Assembly (NCBI GenBank): GCA_964356315.1 | Contig: CAYHHA010000059.1 | Span: 1 to 6,651 of the forward strand | Length of the DNA: 6,651 bases | DNA from: CAYGFH01 sp964356315 | Lineage (GTDB): Bacteria; Patescibacteriota; Microgenomatia; UBA10105; UBA927 | Reading direction: 5' to 3' | The notes under the pieces: generated by a model | The model's database searches: none | What the model was told of the DNA's origin: nothing | The model's input: the letters and a program-made list of their open reading frames with translations, nothing else | Made by a program: the position numbers and the translations under genes | In this document: positions 5,167 through 6,651 of the stretch, in pieces | Layout: each line of letters opens with the position of its first letter | How positions within the stretch are numbered: the stretch's first letter is position 1

Positions 5167-6474
5167 CGCTTGCTTCCTAAACTCTAAGCTCTTCCCCACC
5201 TCTACCCCGCTCGCCAGAAGGACGAGCCCCTCACTCCCCACCGTTATCCATGCTGCCGCCATATATCCAAAACTCGGAACAAAAACTATATTCAAAACTA
5301 TATTTACGATCATCAATACCCCATAAATCCCGACTAATGCCCATTGTTTTTTTAGCGAAATCAACACCCACATGCAAAGACTGGACAAAAAAAACAACGG
5401 AAGCCCGAGCGCCAAAATTCGAAGCGCACTAACACTGTACACAAAGTCAGGCTTAATCAGAGATAGCAGTGGTGCCGCACACCAAGTCAAAAGAGACAAG
5501 AGACAAGAGACAAAAAATAATACCTTGGCAGATTGCTTGATTAATCGATGAAATTCTCGTCGCGTCTCTTGTTCCGTGTTTCTTGTGGCGTGTACCAGCA
5601 TAGGGTATACAGCATTCATAAAAAACGTAGGAACGACGAGGAGCAGTTCAAACACCTTGTATGCCAGTCCGTAGACGCCAACCTCAAAAGTTGGCCGGGA
5701 AAAGGTGAGCACTAAGCTGTCTATATGAAAATAGATAACGTTAAATACCAGTGTTAAACCTAATGGGAGAGTGGACAGAAACACAGTTCGGTAGACGGAG
5801 GAAAACGGTACAAAAAAAACAGACCCGAGTGCAGACATCGAATACTTCAGAGACACAAACGCCATCGCCATGCTTCCGATAAGCAGGGGGAGAATACTAA
5901 AGAGCAAAAGTGATGTAGACCCTGTGGCCATAAGAATTCCAATGGTAACGAGCGAAAAAACAGCGCCCACAACAACAGAGAGAGAAGACCACTCATACCG
6001 CAGAAGTTTTTGAAACAATCCATTTGCAGTCGTGATCAGAGATTGGAAAAATATCGTCGGCAGAAGGAGTAAAATTCCCATACGAACCAACGGGGTATAT
6101 CCATTGGTCATATTTATGGGTAACATAAATAGGGAAATACCTGCCAAAACTATCAATGCGCTACTGAGCAAAATCCTGATACCAAGGAGGGTAGACCATT
6201 CACTGTCTTGTTCTGGCAATTTCGAAGTGGGGGACAGAGAACTTCGTTGAATATAGATTGCATTAAACCCAAAATCCGCAAATAAATAGAAAAAGGACAC
6301 GAACGTGGTCATCTTCACAAAGTCTCCATACCCGACAGAACCAAACATCCGAGCGATCACCAGGGTTACTACGAGCGTGGACAACGCACTCACAAATCTA
6401 CCAACGAGCTGAGCGGATACGTTTTTCGCGAGCACCAATCGAAATACAGATAGCTTTCCGAACATCTGAGGCAT
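5152..6474 (-). CDS. Wzx/MATE-type polysaccharide (lipid-linked oligosaccharide) flippase
   Basis: The 440-residue protein, counted from the ATG at 6474, is a membrane transporter of the oligosaccharide flippase family (MATE/MVF superfamily). These proteins move lipid-linked sugar units across the cytoplasmic membrane for capsule, O-antigen or S-layer glycan assembly. About 12 hydrophobic segments are visible, and the N-terminal stretch AKNVSAQLVGRFVSALSTLV with ARMFGSVGYGDF is typical of the family. The substrate cannot be read from sequence. The frame continues upstream to an ATG at 6567, but those 31 residues (SIQNTKYKIQNT and the like) are translated heptamer repeat. An extended -10 box ends 6 nt before the ATG at 6474, which supports that start. 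The last codons and TAG stop lie inside a 37-bp repeat copy (5130-5166). Two period-7 blocks occur within the gene (5492-5512, 5564-5592). No glycosyltransferase lies within the window. Confidence 0.93.
   Translation of the reverse strand: MPQMFGKLSVFRLVLAKNVSAQLVGRFVSALSTLVVTLVIARMFGSVGYGDFVKMTTFVSFFYLFADFGFNAIYIQRSSLSPTSKLPEQDSEWSTLLGIRILLSSALIVLAGISLFMLPINMTNGYTPLVRMGILLLLPTIFFQSLITTANGLFQKLLRYEWSSLSVVVGAVFSLVTIGILMATGSTSLLLFSILPLLIGSMAMAFVSLKYSMSALGSVFFVPFSSVYRTVFLSTLPLGLTLVFNVIYFHIDSLVLTFSRPTFEVGVYGLAYKVFELLLVVPTFFMNAVYPMLVHATRNTEQETRREFHRLIKQSAKVLFFVSCLLSLLTWCAAPLLSLIKPDFVYSVSALRILALGLPLFFLSSLCMWVLISLKKQWALVGIYGVLMIVNIVLNIVFVPSFGYMAAAWITVGSEGLVLLASGVEVGKSLEFRKQAGFVA
5492..5512. repeat. 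AGAGACA x 3 inside the flippase gene
   Basis: Three exact AGAGACA heptamers make 21 bp, exactly 7 codons, and encode VSCLLSL (about residues 322-328) within a predicted membrane helix. The array does not shift the frame and stays hydrophobic on the minus strand. Confidence 0.85.
5564..5592. repeat. Degenerate GTNNNNN heptamer block inside the flippase gene
   Basis: GT recurs at 5564, 5571, 5578, 5585 and 5592 (GTCTCTT, GTTCCGT, GTTTCTT, GTGGCGT). It encodes HATRNTEQETR, about residues 295-305, a polar loop between membrane segments. The words resemble the AGAGACA array 50 bp away. Common origin is plausible but not proved. Confidence 0.5.
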
Positions 6475-6480
6475 GGCAAT

Positions 6481-6489
6481 ATTGTACCA
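6481..6489 (-). promoter_or_regulatory. Extended -10 promoter of the flippase gene, likely leaderless
   Basis: The minus strand reads TGGTACAAT, a TGn-extended -10 box with 5/6 match. It ends 6 nt before the ATG at 6474, so transcription would start at or beside the A of the start codon. No -35 box fits, as is usual for extended -10 promoters. No Shine-Dalgarno sequence is present. Confidence 0.5.
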
Positions 6490-6500
6490 GATTGTAGAAA

Positions 6501-6543
6501 TTGTATTTTGTATTTTGTATTTAGTATTCTGTATACTGTATAC
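6501..6543. repeat. GTATT-class heptamer array upstream of the flippase gene
   Basis: GTA recurs at 6503, 6510, 6517, 6524, 6531 and 6538, exactly 7 bp apart. It contains the 27-bp string shared with 5059-5085 and ends in GTATACTGTATAC. The AAATCC class is nearly gone here (ACTAAATTCC at 6557-6566). A 37-bp element follows at 6585. Confidence 0.92.
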
Positions 6544-6584
6544 GATATACCATATACTAAATTCCAAGCTCCTACCTCATCTGC

Positions 6585-6621
6585 TGTCTAAGCTACTTCT
6601 AATCTGCGAAGCTACTAAGCC
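6585..6621 (+). repeat. 37-bp TGTCTAAGCTACTTC element, copy 3
   Basis: It has the same first 15 bases as the other copies and ends GCTACTAAGCC. It is followed by C-rich sequence to the window edge. One minus-strand frame is open from the edge to a TGA at 6577-6579, reading through the element, so the tail of an upstream gene may overlap it, as in copy 2. This cannot be settled here. Confidence 0.85.
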
Positions 6622-6651
6622 CACTCGCGCCCCTGTCCCCGTGTCCCATGT

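Noticed and set aside
661..6621. 37-bp copies as terminal repeats of a composite transposon
   Set aside because: The intervening DNA has only ordinary genes and no transposase or integrase, and copies lie at several borders rather than as one outer pair.

Overview
The window looks like a piece of a small-genome bacterium of the Patescibacteria (Candidate Phyla Radiation), probably a Parcubacteria-like lineage. That is inference from a long DUF4012 membrane protein, a CTC-type bL25, a stand-alone RNase HI, near absence of Shine-Dalgarno sequences and gene borders packed with short repeats. TGA ends the DUF4012 gene, so the recoded TGA=Gly code of some CPR lineages is not indicated.

All five supported genes lie on the minus strand. 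In transcription order they are: a Wzx/MATE-type polysaccharide flippase (6474-5152), an RNase HI enlarged by repeat-derived inserts (5010-4477), a DUF4012 membrane protein (4226-1608), bL25 (1611-934, sharing ATGA with the DUF4012 gene), and a small membrane-anchored TPR protein (595-53). I see no tRNA, rRNA, CRISPR array, transposase or convincing rho-independent terminator. Flippase and DUF4012 suggest cell-envelope polymer work. RNase HI and bL25 are housekeeping genes embedded among them.

The most unusual content is the sequence around the genes. Nearly every gene border holds period-7 repeats in two word classes (GTATTNN and AAATCNN). At two loci these run in one unbroken phase and in a fixed order, and at three borders they are followed by or lie close to a 37-bp element. 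Four of these composites occur, three in one orientation and one inverted. The stop codons of the TPR, RNase H and flippase genes lie in or at the edge of repeats. RNase HI carries a period-7 and a period-8 block inside its reading frame, and the flippase gene has two period-7 blocks in its coding sequence. Candidate -10 boxes lie so close to the flippase and TPR start codons that leaderless transcripts are expected.

No novel defence system or mobile genetic element with its own enzymes is visible. The repeat family that invades genes and supplies stop codons is the part most worth following up.
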